DNA from: a virus
IMG/VR virus record: IMGVR_UViG_3300037504_000160
Location: 1 to 20,984 of that record
Strand: one strand, 5' to 3'
DNA length: 20,984 nt
The translations under genes were made by a program, and so were the position numbers. Below, piece after piece: positions 1 through 7,200 of this stretch. The notes under the pieces are model-generated. The model saw nothing but the letters and a program-made list of their open reading frames with translations. It did not search any database and was not told where the DNA came from. How positions within the stretch are numbered: position 1 is the stretch's first letter; every line of letters begins with the position of its first letter.

Positions 1-290
1 AATGGTTTTGGCAAAGAATCACACGAGGTTTTGATGATCGTGAATGTTGGGGTTTAGATTTTGTTTTTGCTGAATATATGCTTCCTCGTATTAAAAGATT
101 TCGTCAACTTGATATAGGAACACCGGGTGAGTTAACGTGGGATCAATGGAGCAATATAACATGGAAAATACAAAGAGCGTTGGAACTTATTATAAAGGAT
201 GAACATGATATATTGACTCCAGACGAAGAAAAACAAGTTGAAGAAGGACTTGAATTGCTTGTAAAGTATTTTAGAGCTTTGTGGTATTAA
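1..290 (+). CDS. Conserved phage hypothetical protein, 5' end cut by window edge
   Basis: The reading frame is already open at the window start (first full codon at base 3), so the N-terminus lies outside. The visible part begins with an aromatic/basic motif, W-F-W-Q-R-I-T-R-G-F-D-D, followed by a Trp, then a LPRIKRF segment and a Trp-rich helix (TWDQWSNITWKI). From memory, the R-x-x-R-G-[FW]-D-D ... W ... LPR(I/L)K pattern occurs in small conserved phage proteins of unknown function; no enzymatic motif is seen. The C-terminal third is acidic and helical. An internal ATG at base 78 would drop the conserved motif, so it is not taken as the start. It is the first of five closely packed + strand genes. 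Function unknown. Confidence 0.7.
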   Translation, partial: WFWQRITRGFDDRECWGLDFVFAEYMLPRIKRFRQLDIGTPGELTWDQWSNITWKIQRALELIIKDEHDILTPDEEKQVEEGLELLVKYFRALWY

Positions 291-303
291 AAATAAATTG
301 ATA

Positions 304-537
304 ATGAAAGAACAAGAAATTTTTAAATTAAAAGAACAAATAGACAAGTATAAAAGTAAATTGTCTGAAAAGAAAGGTCGTCGTGAAGGGCTTTTAGAAG
401 ATATAAAAAATAAGTGGAATTGCGCGTCTCTTGACGAATTAAACGAGAAAATAGAAGAAATGGAAAATCAGAAAGAAGATGTGCAAAGTAAGATTGATGA
501 AGGTATTGAGGAACTTGAAAATAATTATGAACTTTGA
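304..537 (+). CDS. Small coiled-coil protein upstream of SMC-like half ATPase
   Basis: The 77-residue protein is almost entirely charged heptad-like helix, rich in Lys and Glu. It has a short break around the NKWNCASLDELNEKI segment. ATG at 304 is preferred; an in-frame TTG two codons upstream is the alternative. No catalytic motif or Walker A loop is present. Its stop codon overlaps the TTG start of the next gene (TTGA), so the two are probably translationally coupled. The next protein also begins with coiled coil and ends in an ABC/SMC ATPase lobe, so this small protein may contribute an arm or partner helix to the same complex. That link is inference from adjacency; by sequence it could be any small coiled-coil protein. 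Confidence 0.7.
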   Translation: MKEQEIFKLKEQIDKYKSKLSEKKGRREGLLEDIKNKWNCASLDELNEKIEEMENQKEDVQSKIDEGIEELENNYEL

Positions 538-1157
538 CAATAAAAGAACTGCGAAATACAGTAGAGAGAAAACGTGGACAAAAAGAGCGTATTGAATCTG
601 ATCTTCAAGCAATAGACGCTCGTCTGCAACAGAGTGAACAGAAATTGTCGGATCACGAGAAAGCAAGAGAAGTTATACGTGAAGTAGGATTGAAAACACA
701 ACAAGAGCTTTCTTATAACATTAGTGAAATTACTTCTATGGCTTTAGATGGAGTATTTGATGATCCGTATGAATTACTTGTAGAATTTGTCCAGCGGAGA
801 AACAAAACAGAATGTGATCTTTGGTTTAAAAGAGACGGAGAAAAAATTTATCCATTATATGCAGGAGGAGGTGCGTTAGATGTAGCTGCTTTTGCACTTA
901 GAGTGGCGAGTTGGTCTATGCAACAGCCGAGAACTCGTAACGTGCTTATTGGTGATGAAAGTTTTAAGCATTTGAAAGGAGAAGAAGCTAATAGGCGTGT
1001 TCTTGAAATGGTAAGAGAAGTTGCAGAGAAAATGAATCTGCAAATCATTCTTATAAGTGATGAGCGTGTGAGCCGTGAGGCTATAATGGATAATACGGAT
1101 AGATTGTTTGAAGTAAGTATTGAAAATGGAGTGTCGAACGTTGAAACTTTGAAATAA
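534..1157 (+). CDS. SbcC/SMC-like half ATPase (C-terminal ABC lobe only)
   Basis: Residues 1-60 are predicted coiled coil. Residues 110-120 (AGGGALDVAAF) resemble the ABC signature region of SMC/Rad50/SbcC ATPases. Residues 136-144 (NVLIGDESF) are a Walker B strand with Asp141 and catalytic Glu142. Residues 170-178 (QIILISDERV region) fall where the switch histidine is normally found, but Asp/Glu occupy it. No Walker A P-loop is present here or in the small gene before it. At 207 aa it is far shorter than full SbcC. Phage proteins containing only this lobe are known and usually annotated as DNA-repair or segregation ATPases. The start must be TTG: an in-frame stop lies just upstream and the next in-frame Met is residue 69, past the coiled coil. 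Probable role in phage DNA replication or recombination. Confidence 0.78.
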   Translation: MTIKELRNTVERKRGQKERIESDLQAIDARLQQSEQKLSDHEKAREVIREVGLKTQQELSYNISEITSMALDGVFDDPYELLVEFVQRRNKTECDLWFKRDGEKIYPLYAGGGALDVAAFALRVASWSMQQPRTRNVLIGDESFKHLKGEEANRRVLEMVREVAEKMNLQIILISDERVSREAIMDNTDRLFEVSIENGVSNVETLK

Positions 1158-1387
1158 TGTCAAAACTGGATTTACATTTATTATACAGAAAAGAAACAGG
1201 TCAAAACAGACCGTTTGGAGAATTTGGAAGCGCATGGGATGAATCTGCTATAACTGATGAGCAGCACGATTACATCGAATGGCTTGAAGAGAAAGTAGAA
1301 GAACAAGAGTATGAAATTAATTATATTCCAATAGATGGAAAAGAATTAATGCGAATTTTACATAATTATGAAGCAAAGCGGCAATAA
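1157..1387 (+). CDS. Small conserved phage protein, function unknown
   Basis: This 76-residue acidic protein starts at an ATG overlapping the ATPase stop codon (TAATG), indicating coupled translation. It carries a Y-R-K-E-T-G-x-x-x-P segment near residues 11-20 and a YIEWLEEKVEEQ helix near residues 37-48. From memory, the combination of ETG...P with a [Y/I]-x-W-L-E-x-K helix recurs in small phage proteins encoded near replication genes. No fold or activity is assigned. The last residues overlap the start of the following gene. Reality of the gene is well supported by packing and composition; function is unknown. Confidence 0.68.
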   Translation: MSKLDLHLLYRKETGQNRPFGEFGSAWDESAITDEQHDYIEWLEEKVEEQEYEINYIPIDGKELMRILHNYEAKRQ

Positions 1388-1712
1388 AAGCCAGCGAGAA
1401 CAAGACAAATGGATTGAGAAAGCATTGAAATCTTTATATCAGGAAGGATTAACTGAAGATAATATAAGGCGATATTTGCAATATGCTGATACTATTGGAT
1501 ATGAAAGAGGAATGGGAGCTGTTAAAAAACAAGGTGTTCCAAGACAAGTAGTTCAGGTGAAAGACGGTAAAATAATAAATACACACAACAGTCTTTCAAA
1601 GGCAGCTAGAAATATAGACGGAAAGCCGGAATCAATACTTAGAGTAATACAAGGCAGAAGACATACGTATAAAGGTTATCAATGGTTTTATAAAGATCAG
1701 TTTAAAGACTGA
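1368..1712 (+). CDS. NUMOD1-domain DNA-binding protein
   Basis: Residues 1-50 form a charged helical region of unknown role. Residues 60-109 match the NUMOD1 pattern: a short beta strand (VVQVKDGKII), a helix-turn-helix-like segment with S-L-S-K-A-A-R and S-I-L-R-V-I-Q-G-R-R, and the closing Y-K-G-Y-Q-W-F-Y strand. NUMOD1 modules normally provide sequence-specific DNA contacts at the C-terminus of homing endonucleases. Here no HNH or GIY-YIG nuclease motif is visible, so this may be a stand-alone DNA-binding protein or a remnant of a homing endonuclease. The start overlaps the preceding gene by 20 bases. It is the last gene of the + strand unit before it meets the late genes. Confidence 0.72.
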   Translation: MKQSGNKSQREQDKWIEKALKSLYQEGLTEDNIRRYLQYADTIGYERGMGAVKKQGVPRQVVQVKDGKIINTHNSLSKAARNIDGKPESILRVIQGRRHTYKGYQWFYKDQFKD

Positions 1713-1713
1713 T
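1696..1713. terminator. Hairpin at the convergence of the two transcription units
   Basis: ATCAGT-TTAAAG-ACTGAT forms a perfect 6-bp stem with a 6-base loop. It spans the stop codon of the NUMOD1 gene, 17 bases from the end of the opposing lysis operon. It is AT-rich with no clean U-tract, so a bidirectional terminator is only a possibility suggested by position. Confidence 0.3.
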
Positions 1714-1729
1714 AAATGCAAAATATCGG

Positions 1730-2296
1730 TTAAAATACTGATGAAAGACTTGTATAAATTCCAAAACGCAAGCCTTTTTCTTTTCCATACACGTCATATC
1801 CAACTTTATAGATTATATCGTTTAAATCTTTATACATTACAGATGGCTCTATCGTGTTTATTCCGGCTTCAGTTCCGATAAACAACTTTCTCTGGTTGTA
1901 AATTTTAGTTGTCTTGTGAATTTCTGTTGGCGTTCTGTTTATATACGTGAAACTTCTCTTCTGAAGTGAATTTTCTGAAACTATATCGTAAACTGATATA
2001 AAAGCAGAACTGTCACTTTTCAACGTGTCATTATAAATCTTCTGACGATTGTACTTTTGATACAGATGAGCGTATTTTACAAAGTAATTCGTTGTATCAT
2101 TATACTTTATAATCGTGTCAGTTTGTACTATCGTGTCCGGTTCCGGCGCAGGCAACTGTTTATACACAACAGAATCTTGATAAATTGTGTCACGAATTTC
2201 TTCTATTTTCGTGACAGTTTTACTTTCACAAAAGAACTTTTTAGTGACAAAGAAAGTTGCTCCAATAAGCAATAAAATGATTATTATGTTTTTCAT
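1730..2296 (-). CDS. Membrane-anchored spanin-like protein of the lysis cassette
   Basis: Residues 1-20 are a single hydrophobic segment (MKNIIIILLLIGATFFV) followed by Lys-Lys. A periplasmic-looking domain follows, rich in repeated D-T-I and Y-N-D-T elements, with no catalytic motif. The C-terminal half (R-K-L-F-I-G-T-E-A-G and G-L-R-F-G-I-Y-T-S-L) has alternating Gly/aromatic strands. The arrangement resembles the DUF6808-type proteins of Bacteroidota phages, recalled by pattern only. It overlaps the endolysin stop by 4 bases (ATGA), so it is the last gene of the lysis operon. Position and topology suggest an inner-membrane spanin analogue that disrupts the outer envelope, but no separate outer-membrane lipoprotein partner was found. 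Family assignment is tentative; gene reality is firm. Confidence 0.62.
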   Translation of the reverse strand: MKNIIIILLLIGATFFVTKKFFCESKTVTKIEEIRDTIYQDSVVYKQLPAPEPDTIVQTDTIIKYNDTTNYFVKYAHLYQKYNRQKIYNDTLKSDSSAFISVYDIVSENSLQKRSFTYINRTPTEIHKTTKIYNQRKLFIGTEAGINTIEPSVMYKDLNDIIYKVGYDVYGKEKGLRFGIYTSLSSVF

Positions 2297-2880
2297 AATG
2301 GTAATTCTATTTTTTCAGGATCAAGTTTTTCAAGTGGAACAGGTGGAAAGATAAAGCCTTCCAGTTTCAATCCATCAGTTACTTTCTCATTATAATTGTT
2401 TCTACAAGTATTAAAAGCCACCATTCCACCGGTTCTAACATCACTCGGACTGGTGTTTCCATCAATTGACTGAAAGTGACTTCCGTATTCTCCTCCACCG
2501 GCTTCTGTTACAATTCCGGCGTGACCTTTCCAACTCGGTTTTCCATTTTCAAACAAGCGAAATATAACGACACAACCGGCTACTTCATTCTTAGTATCAG
2601 TGGTAAATCTTGGTGAATTTTTACAATTTTTAAATGTCTCGGTTGCACTTCCGGTAAAATTTGAAAGTATCACCTCTCCGTAGTCTATTGGTCCGAATAT
2701 CTTGTAGTATATCATCTTTACAAAAAATTGACACCACGCATAGCCTTCATGCCAGCCTACTTGGCGCATCATGTTTTCAAATTCTTGTGACTCCCATCCG
2801 GCGTTTCCACGGATTTCTTCTAATCCTTTGTATTTTTCAGCTTCTCTAACTATTCGACTTAAAATCTCGCTCTTTGACAT
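2293..2880 (-). CDS. Endolysin, CHAP/NlpC-P60-type cysteine amidase or peptidase
   Basis: This 195-residue enzyme has the layout of papain-like peptidoglycan hydrolases. The nucleophile motif is GYAWCQFFV with Cys50, the general base lies in W-K-G-H-A-G-I-V with His120, and a polar third residue lies in SIDGN (Asp140/Asn142). The family cleaves cell-wall peptide stems or the N-acetylmuramoyl-L-alanine bond. There is no signal peptide, so it needs a holin to reach the wall. The C-terminal 20 residues are Pro/Glu-rich. A strong Shine-Dalgarno sequence sits 6 bases before the ATG, while the first 35 bases lie inside the upstream membrane-protein gene. It is followed by the spanin-like gene. The exact bond cleaved cannot be decided from sequence. 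Confidence 0.85.
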   Translation of the reverse strand: MSKSEILSRIVREAEKYKGLEEIRGNAGWESQEFENMMRQVGWHEGYAWCQFFVKMIYYKIFGPIDYGEVILSNFTGSATETFKNCKNSPRFTTDTKNEVAGCVVIFRLFENGKPSWKGHAGIVTEAGGGEYGSHFQSIDGNTSPSDVRTGGMVAFNTCRNNYNEKVTDGLKLEGFIFPPVPLEKLDPEKIELPL

Positions 2881-3112
2881 ATCTTATCTCCTTGTTGTTT
2901 TTAAGATGTTCTGCAATGCTTGCGCCGAGCAGAATTGTTCCGGCAGTGAATATAGTAGTAATAACTATATCAACAAGCTGAATATTGGCAGTGTTGTCAA
3001 AAGCCGACAATACAACAGAGCCAATGCCAATAATCAGACCGGCTCCGATACAAGACAGTCCTGCCAGTCTTTTACTGCTCTTTTTGCCTGTCAGATCGTT
3101 TAGAATTTCCAT
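2846..3112 (-). CDS. Two-helix membrane protein, probable holin
   Basis: This 88-residue protein has a basic N-terminus (TGKKSSKRLAG) and two predicted transmembrane helices near residues 18-38 and 47-67. A charged C-terminal tail follows (KNNKEIRYVKERDF). Small two-helix proteins encoded directly before an endolysin are commonly phage holins, which form lethal pores in the inner membrane. The G-K-x-S-S-K-R-L motif before the first helix recalls membrane proteins of Bacteroidota phages. It overlaps the endolysin gene by 35 bases and the previous small membrane gene by 41 bases. No positive marker of pore formation can be read from sequence, so holin is inferred from topology and position. Confidence 0.65.
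   Translation of the reverse strand: MEILNDLTGKKSSKRLAGLSCIGAGLIIGIGSVVLSAFDNTANIQLVDIVITTIFTAGTILLGASIAEHLKNNKEIRYVKERDFKSNS
2887..2893 (-). promoter_or_regulatory. Shine-Dalgarno sequence of the endolysin gene
   Basis: AAGGAGA lies 6 bases before the endolysin ATG and within the coding sequence of the membrane-protein gene upstream. It fixes the endolysin start and permits independent initiation despite the overlap. Confidence 0.75.
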
Positions 3113-3278
3113 TCTCCTTGTTTTTTAATTGTTTGTAAATCTTAATTCCATAATATACTATCAACACAGCAGTCAGAATCGGAGTGAGTATTGCTCCGAA
3201 TGTATTCCAAAAGTGTATGTTCAGTATAAAAGCAATTCCACTAAGTAATTTGTCAATGTGCATATATAAGCATTTCAT
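3072..3278 (-). CDS. Small membrane protein of the lysis cassette
   Basis: This 68-residue protein has hydrophobic stretches around residues 9-22 and 28-46, then a strongly basic/polar tail (YKQLKNKENGNSKRSDRQKEQ). Two starts are possible, Met1 or Met6; both lie before the first hydrophobic segment. The gene overlaps the next membrane gene by 41 bases and starts 3 bases after the preceding gene, so it belongs to the same operon. It could be a second holin, an antiholin that times lysis, or a partner of the 88-residue protein. Sequence alone does not choose between these. Confidence 0.6.
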   Translation of the reverse strand: MKCLYMHIDKLLSGIAFILNIHFWNTFGAILTPILTAVLIVYYGIKIYKQLKNKENGNSKRSDRQKEQ

Positions 3279-3281
3279 AAT

Positions 3282-3644
3282 TTAACTTTCTTTGTTATTA
3301 TCGGCAATGAATCCGAGTTGTTTCAACCGGTATATTTCCATGCCATCAAGCTGTGCTTTTTTTAAATCCTCTTGTGTGAATTTCGGAGGATTGTTAATTG
3401 TAGTTTCTGTCATTAGCATTTCATTAATTTTTTCAACTACTTCTTGCCGTTTGTCTTGTGGTACTTGTCCACTTTTGTCAGCATAAGGGCGAACGATTTC
3501 ATTTCGTTTTTCCTCTGCTTCCAAATACTTTTTCTCTACTTCCTCGTAGGCTTCCATGAGTCCATTAAATATAGACTCGTAAGTTGAATTTTTGTACGTT
3601 TTCTTGATTAGTTCAAAGTTGTTGAATAAAAGACCTAGTCGCAT
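3282..3644 (-). CDS. Soluble helical protein, resembles DUF1617-type phage proteins
   Basis: The chosen start gives 120 residues. An ATG four codons further upstream overlaps the Shine-Dalgarno GGAGGT itself, whereas the ATG chosen sits 4 bases behind it. The protein begins with a short LGLLFNNFELIKK segment. A long charged helix follows, then a polar R-x-x-x-V-x-x-Y-A-D-K turn, a second helix, and a C-terminal segment ending M-E-I-Y-R-L-K-Q-L-G-F-I. This layout recalls the small DUF1617 proteins encoded near tail and lysis genes in some phages, but the match is by pattern only. It is the first gene of the lysis operon after the reverse-oriented exported-protein gene. Function unknown; there are no membrane segments or enzyme motifs. 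Confidence 0.62.
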   Translation of the reverse strand: MRLGLLFNNFELIKKTYKNSTYESIFNGLMEAYEEVEKKYLEAEEKRNEIVRPYADKSGQVPQDKRQEVVEKINEMLMTETTINNPPKFTQEDLKKAQLDGMEIYRLKQLGFIADNNKES

Positions 3645-3648
3645 GATT

Positions 3649-3654
3649 ACCTCC
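3649..3654 (-). promoter_or_regulatory. Shine-Dalgarno sequence deciding the start of the 120-residue gene
   Basis: GGAGGT stands 4 bases before ATG 3644. The alternative ATG at 3656 is embedded in the ribosome binding site itself, which argues against it. Confidence 0.7.
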
Positions 3655-3656
3655 AT

Positions 3657-3729
3657 TAATTTTGATTAAATTTTGTGAAACTTTTTTCGATTTTTTTCGT
3701 ATAACATTATAGAGAACTTTAAAGATTTT
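3657..3729. promoter_or_regulatory. Divergent intergenic region, candidate promoters
   Basis: These 73 AT-rich bases separate the - strand lysis operon from the + strand exported-protein gene. They contain two close copies of a T-run followed by CG (T6CG and T7CG) and the segment TATAACATTATAG. Because the + gene is isolated, its promoter should lie here or slightly upstream. No convincing Bacteroidota -33/-7 pair was found, so exact sites are not called. Confidence 0.35.
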
Positions 3730-3735
3730 ATGATT

Positions 3736-4203
3736 ATGAAACGTTTAATTGTTATTTTGTTTGTTATGATTCCGTTTATCGGGAACGCTCAGTTTTTTGA
3801 TTACAGTGCTAGTGTTGAAACCGGTTATATTAATAGCCAACGGTCTATCAAGGGTTATGTTCAAGAATCTTACGCCGGATCAAATTTTTATGAATCCACT
3901 ACTCTTGAAATGTATCATCCGAAACTGTCTTTTTACAGTGATCTTCAAGTAGGGGTTCATTTTTTTAATAGGCTCATTAATTTCAAAACAAATATTCTAA
4001 CAACTTTTTCAAAGGACAATGGAATTAATTTCACTCCTTTGCTGACTAATTACATTACCAATTTATATTACGATCCTGATTTACCAATAAAAATTGGATG
4101 GAAACATAATTGTATCCACACGATTGCTCCGACTTATTTGAACGATAAAATTTATAATAGTTCATATGATCAGATTTATATAAAGTTAACAATAAAACAA
4201 TAG
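3736..4203 (+). CDS. Exported, probably outer-membrane protein encoded against the late operon (moron-like)
   Basis: The protein starts MKRLIVILFVMIPFIGNAQ, a clear signal peptide with cleavage expected after NA (an ATG two codons upstream is the alternative start). The mature part has about 135 residues with alternating aromatic/polar strands: S-A-S-V-E-T-G-Y-I near the N-terminus, DLQVGVHFF, and a terminal YDQIYIKLTIKQ. This suggests a small beta-barrel or beta-sandwich. A striking GWKHNCIHTI motif (His, Cys and His two residues apart) lies near residues 124-132. It is the only + strand gene amid the late genes and its stop abuts the tail-fibre stop. A host-envelope modifier, superinfection-exclusion factor or lysogenic-conversion protein is plausible. 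It does not show the HxSNA signature of PagL-type lipid A deacylases. Function unknown. Confidence 0.68.
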   Translation: MKRLIVILFVMIPFIGNAQFFDYSASVETGYINSQRSIKGYVQESYAGSNFYESTTLEMYHPKLSFYSDLQVGVHFFNRLINFKTNILTTFSKDNGINFTPLLTNYITNLYYDPDLPIKIGWKHNCIHTIAPTYLNDKIYNSSYDQIYIKLTIKQ

Positions 4204-7200
4204 CTATTTAGCTTTCACATTATAGTTACCTGAACCATCACCTTCAAGGTACACTTGTTTGTCCCTTAGCTGTGACAACAAATCAGCACTTGGATTAACA
4301 ACCATACCACTACCAAAAACCATAGGAGTTCCAAGCAAATGTGCACCTCTTTGATTCAGGACATATTTTGGTAATATCTGTTCTACATGAAAATAAGTAA
4401 TATCCCAATCTCCGCTTGTAATGTTGAGAACAGCCCTCAACTGATTATAATCATGTTCAATATATTCAAAGCTGTACGTATTTTCAACCCCGTATGGTTG
4501 AGAAGCATAAGTCTGTGTTTCTATTGTTGTCCAAACACCTGATATTTTTCCTTGTATTTCAAGCTCAACTTCATAATCTATGCCACTTGTATTTTGATTT
4601 TTAAAAGTCACACTTCCTGATATATAATCATACAAAGCTGCTCCTGATGATGGATATGCGGTAGATTGAGTCCCCTGATTAGTCGAGTCTGTCTCACTTG
4701 ATCTTATAGGTTGAGATGGATCAGTCGTAGAAAGACTAAGTTCATATCTTGGATTCTCACCCGTATCTCCTGAATTGTTATCATAGAGGATAAACTCTTT
4801 TGATAACCAATTTAATTTAAAACCTCCTGTATTATATGCCCACATCTTATTAGTATCTATATTGGCACCACCAATCTCCCCAGATGTTGCTGTCAAGTTT
4901 CCATCTTCATCAACTCTAAATGGAGCAGAACCCGGTGTCGTATTACCGGCCCAAAATCTATAATCTGTTCCTGCTGTTATTTCACTGTTCATTCCAACTT
5001 TGCCACTATCAGCTTTCAATTCCGTTGCCGTAAATGTCCACCCGGCAATTTGATTTGTAGAGCCAAGCGTAAATACTGTACTTCCACCGGATACACCTTT
5101 CATTCCATAATCACTTGACGAATACCAACGAAGAACAGAATAATTATCACTGTCTTCAAGAGACACAATACCATATCCCGGATTAGAAGTATTCGTGAGT
5201 GTAAGTCCACTTAAATTACCATAACGCATTCTTATATCAAACCAATCTGATTGATCTGGACTATCTTTCAATACAGCCACTTGTGTATAAGGGGAATTAC
5301 TACCAAGCGTAGTTCTTTCTATATATCCATCTCCACTAACTCCATAATCGACAATTACAGAATCATCAGAAATAGTTGTGCCGCTTATTCCACCATCATC
5401 AATTGTTGTCCAAGTCCATGATTGTTGTCCGTTAGTCTCATCAGAATAATTAGTAACTTGCCCCCAAATATCAAGTAAAGTAAGACCTCCATTTCGATCA
5501 TAATACTTAATCTTTACATAATCATTTGCTTCAAATACTGCTGTGTCTGCTGCCCCCGGTAAGTCTTCTACATATATAGTAGTCGTGTTTCCGTTGGCAG
5601 GCAGAGTAAAATCTTGTGCTATGTGAGTTACGGATTTGGCAAGTATATCTGATCCGGCCAGCGCTTGTTCTACATCTGCTGTAAATATTTGCGCCCTTAG
5701 CTCATCTGTAAATATATATCTAAAATCTGCTTGTCCCGTGTAAGTTATTCTCCATCCCGTAGTCTCCGAGGCAAAGTTATCTGTGCCAATCCATCCACCT
5801 GTCATTATTTCATTTCCCGAAAGCTGAAAATTCCCCGCTACATCCAATGCCTCAGATGGATCTTTCAAAATACCTACATTTCCCCCTGTGAATTTTAATC
5901 TGGAAGCGTTGTCTAATACAAAATCAATATCATTCGATCCATTTCCATATCCTACATAAGAACCTCGTGTTCCTGAATTATTATTAAATTCGATATAACC
6001 ATAATGAGTGTCATCTTGCCAGTTAGCCTCTACAATTCTTCCAAGTGAAGCCACCTTACTTTTATCGTTCATTGACAATTTGCCGTCAACAATATTAACA
6101 TCTCCTTTTTGAATATTGATTGTAGAAGCATTGATAGCCATATCCTTAAATGTTCCATCATTTCTATCAAACGTCCTTATTACAGACGTATTTCCAGTAG
6201 GAGAATATTCCAGCTCCATCCCTGATCCGGTTGTAGGTCTATTATTATTGTCTGTTATTCTTGTTGAATTACTGGTATTATTCCCTGCATCTGTGACTTC
6301 TTGTAGAGTAGGAACATTCGCACTTGTAAGATCAGCTACTTCTTCCCAACTACTACCGTTATAACGATAAAGTGTGCCATCATCAGTATCATACCATATC
6401 CAACCATCTTTAGGATTAGATGGAGCAGAAGATTGACGATGAATTATATCTTTTGCATGATTTTCAGTTTTATTAGAACCAGCTTCTTCAGGTGCATTAG
6501 TAGTACGCAGAGCATCTATTTCTTCAGTATCTTTCGGAGTAAAAAAGAACTCGGTAGGAATAGACACGTTTTCACCAAATAGACGATCACCACACGAAAT
6601 ATTCCATGTAGCTATTGCACTGTCTTCATCGTATTTAGTTATTCTAAACCGGAATTGAACTTCATTGGAAGTAGTATTAGGTGTATAATCTATAGTATAA
6701 CAATCATTACCACTTGAATGGTTGCCACTTATTGTTGCAAGATCAGCAGAAGAATCGAGTGAAATCGTATCTCCATTTCCACTCCAAGTACCGGCTGTAT
6801 CGGAAGTATGCGTGTTATTTGCCTCCGCACCATATATTTCAAGTTCAGCTTCATAAGATACACCACTAGAAGAATCGTCCGCATTGAGGAAACCTATAAT
6901 AATCCGGTCATTTGTCTTGTCTATACGTATGCCTACACGCTTGTCAGTGCCGGACAGATCAGGATAACCGTTCCAGTTGTCCACGTTTTGACCGGTATAA
7001 GATTTGTTAGCGGCTCCTTCTGAAGCCTCTTTTTCTACCAGATTAGCCAGTTTATTATTAACAAACTGAGTGCTTAACGCCCGTAATCCCGGAAAAGCTA
7101 CAACCTGATTTGCACCGTCCACTGAATCAAGTGTGTATTCAGTAGCCGGATTACCAACATCACCATACACATAAGAAGGAAACATTTGAACAAGCTGCAT

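Noticed and set aside
876-1235. A 119-codon - strand frame within the ATPase gene
   Set aside because: It is antisense to the Walker B-bearing gene and has no motif or plausible start signal.
3657-3664. TAATTTTG matching the Bacteroidota -7 consensus TAnnTTTG
   Set aside because: It lies in AT-rich sequence where such matches are frequent, it is far upstream of the + gene, and no -33 TTTG is found at the right distance.
3736-4203. PagL/LpxR-type lipid A deacylase
   Set aside because: The HNCIH motif does not match the HxSNA signature of these enzymes, and no supporting barrel motif was recognised.
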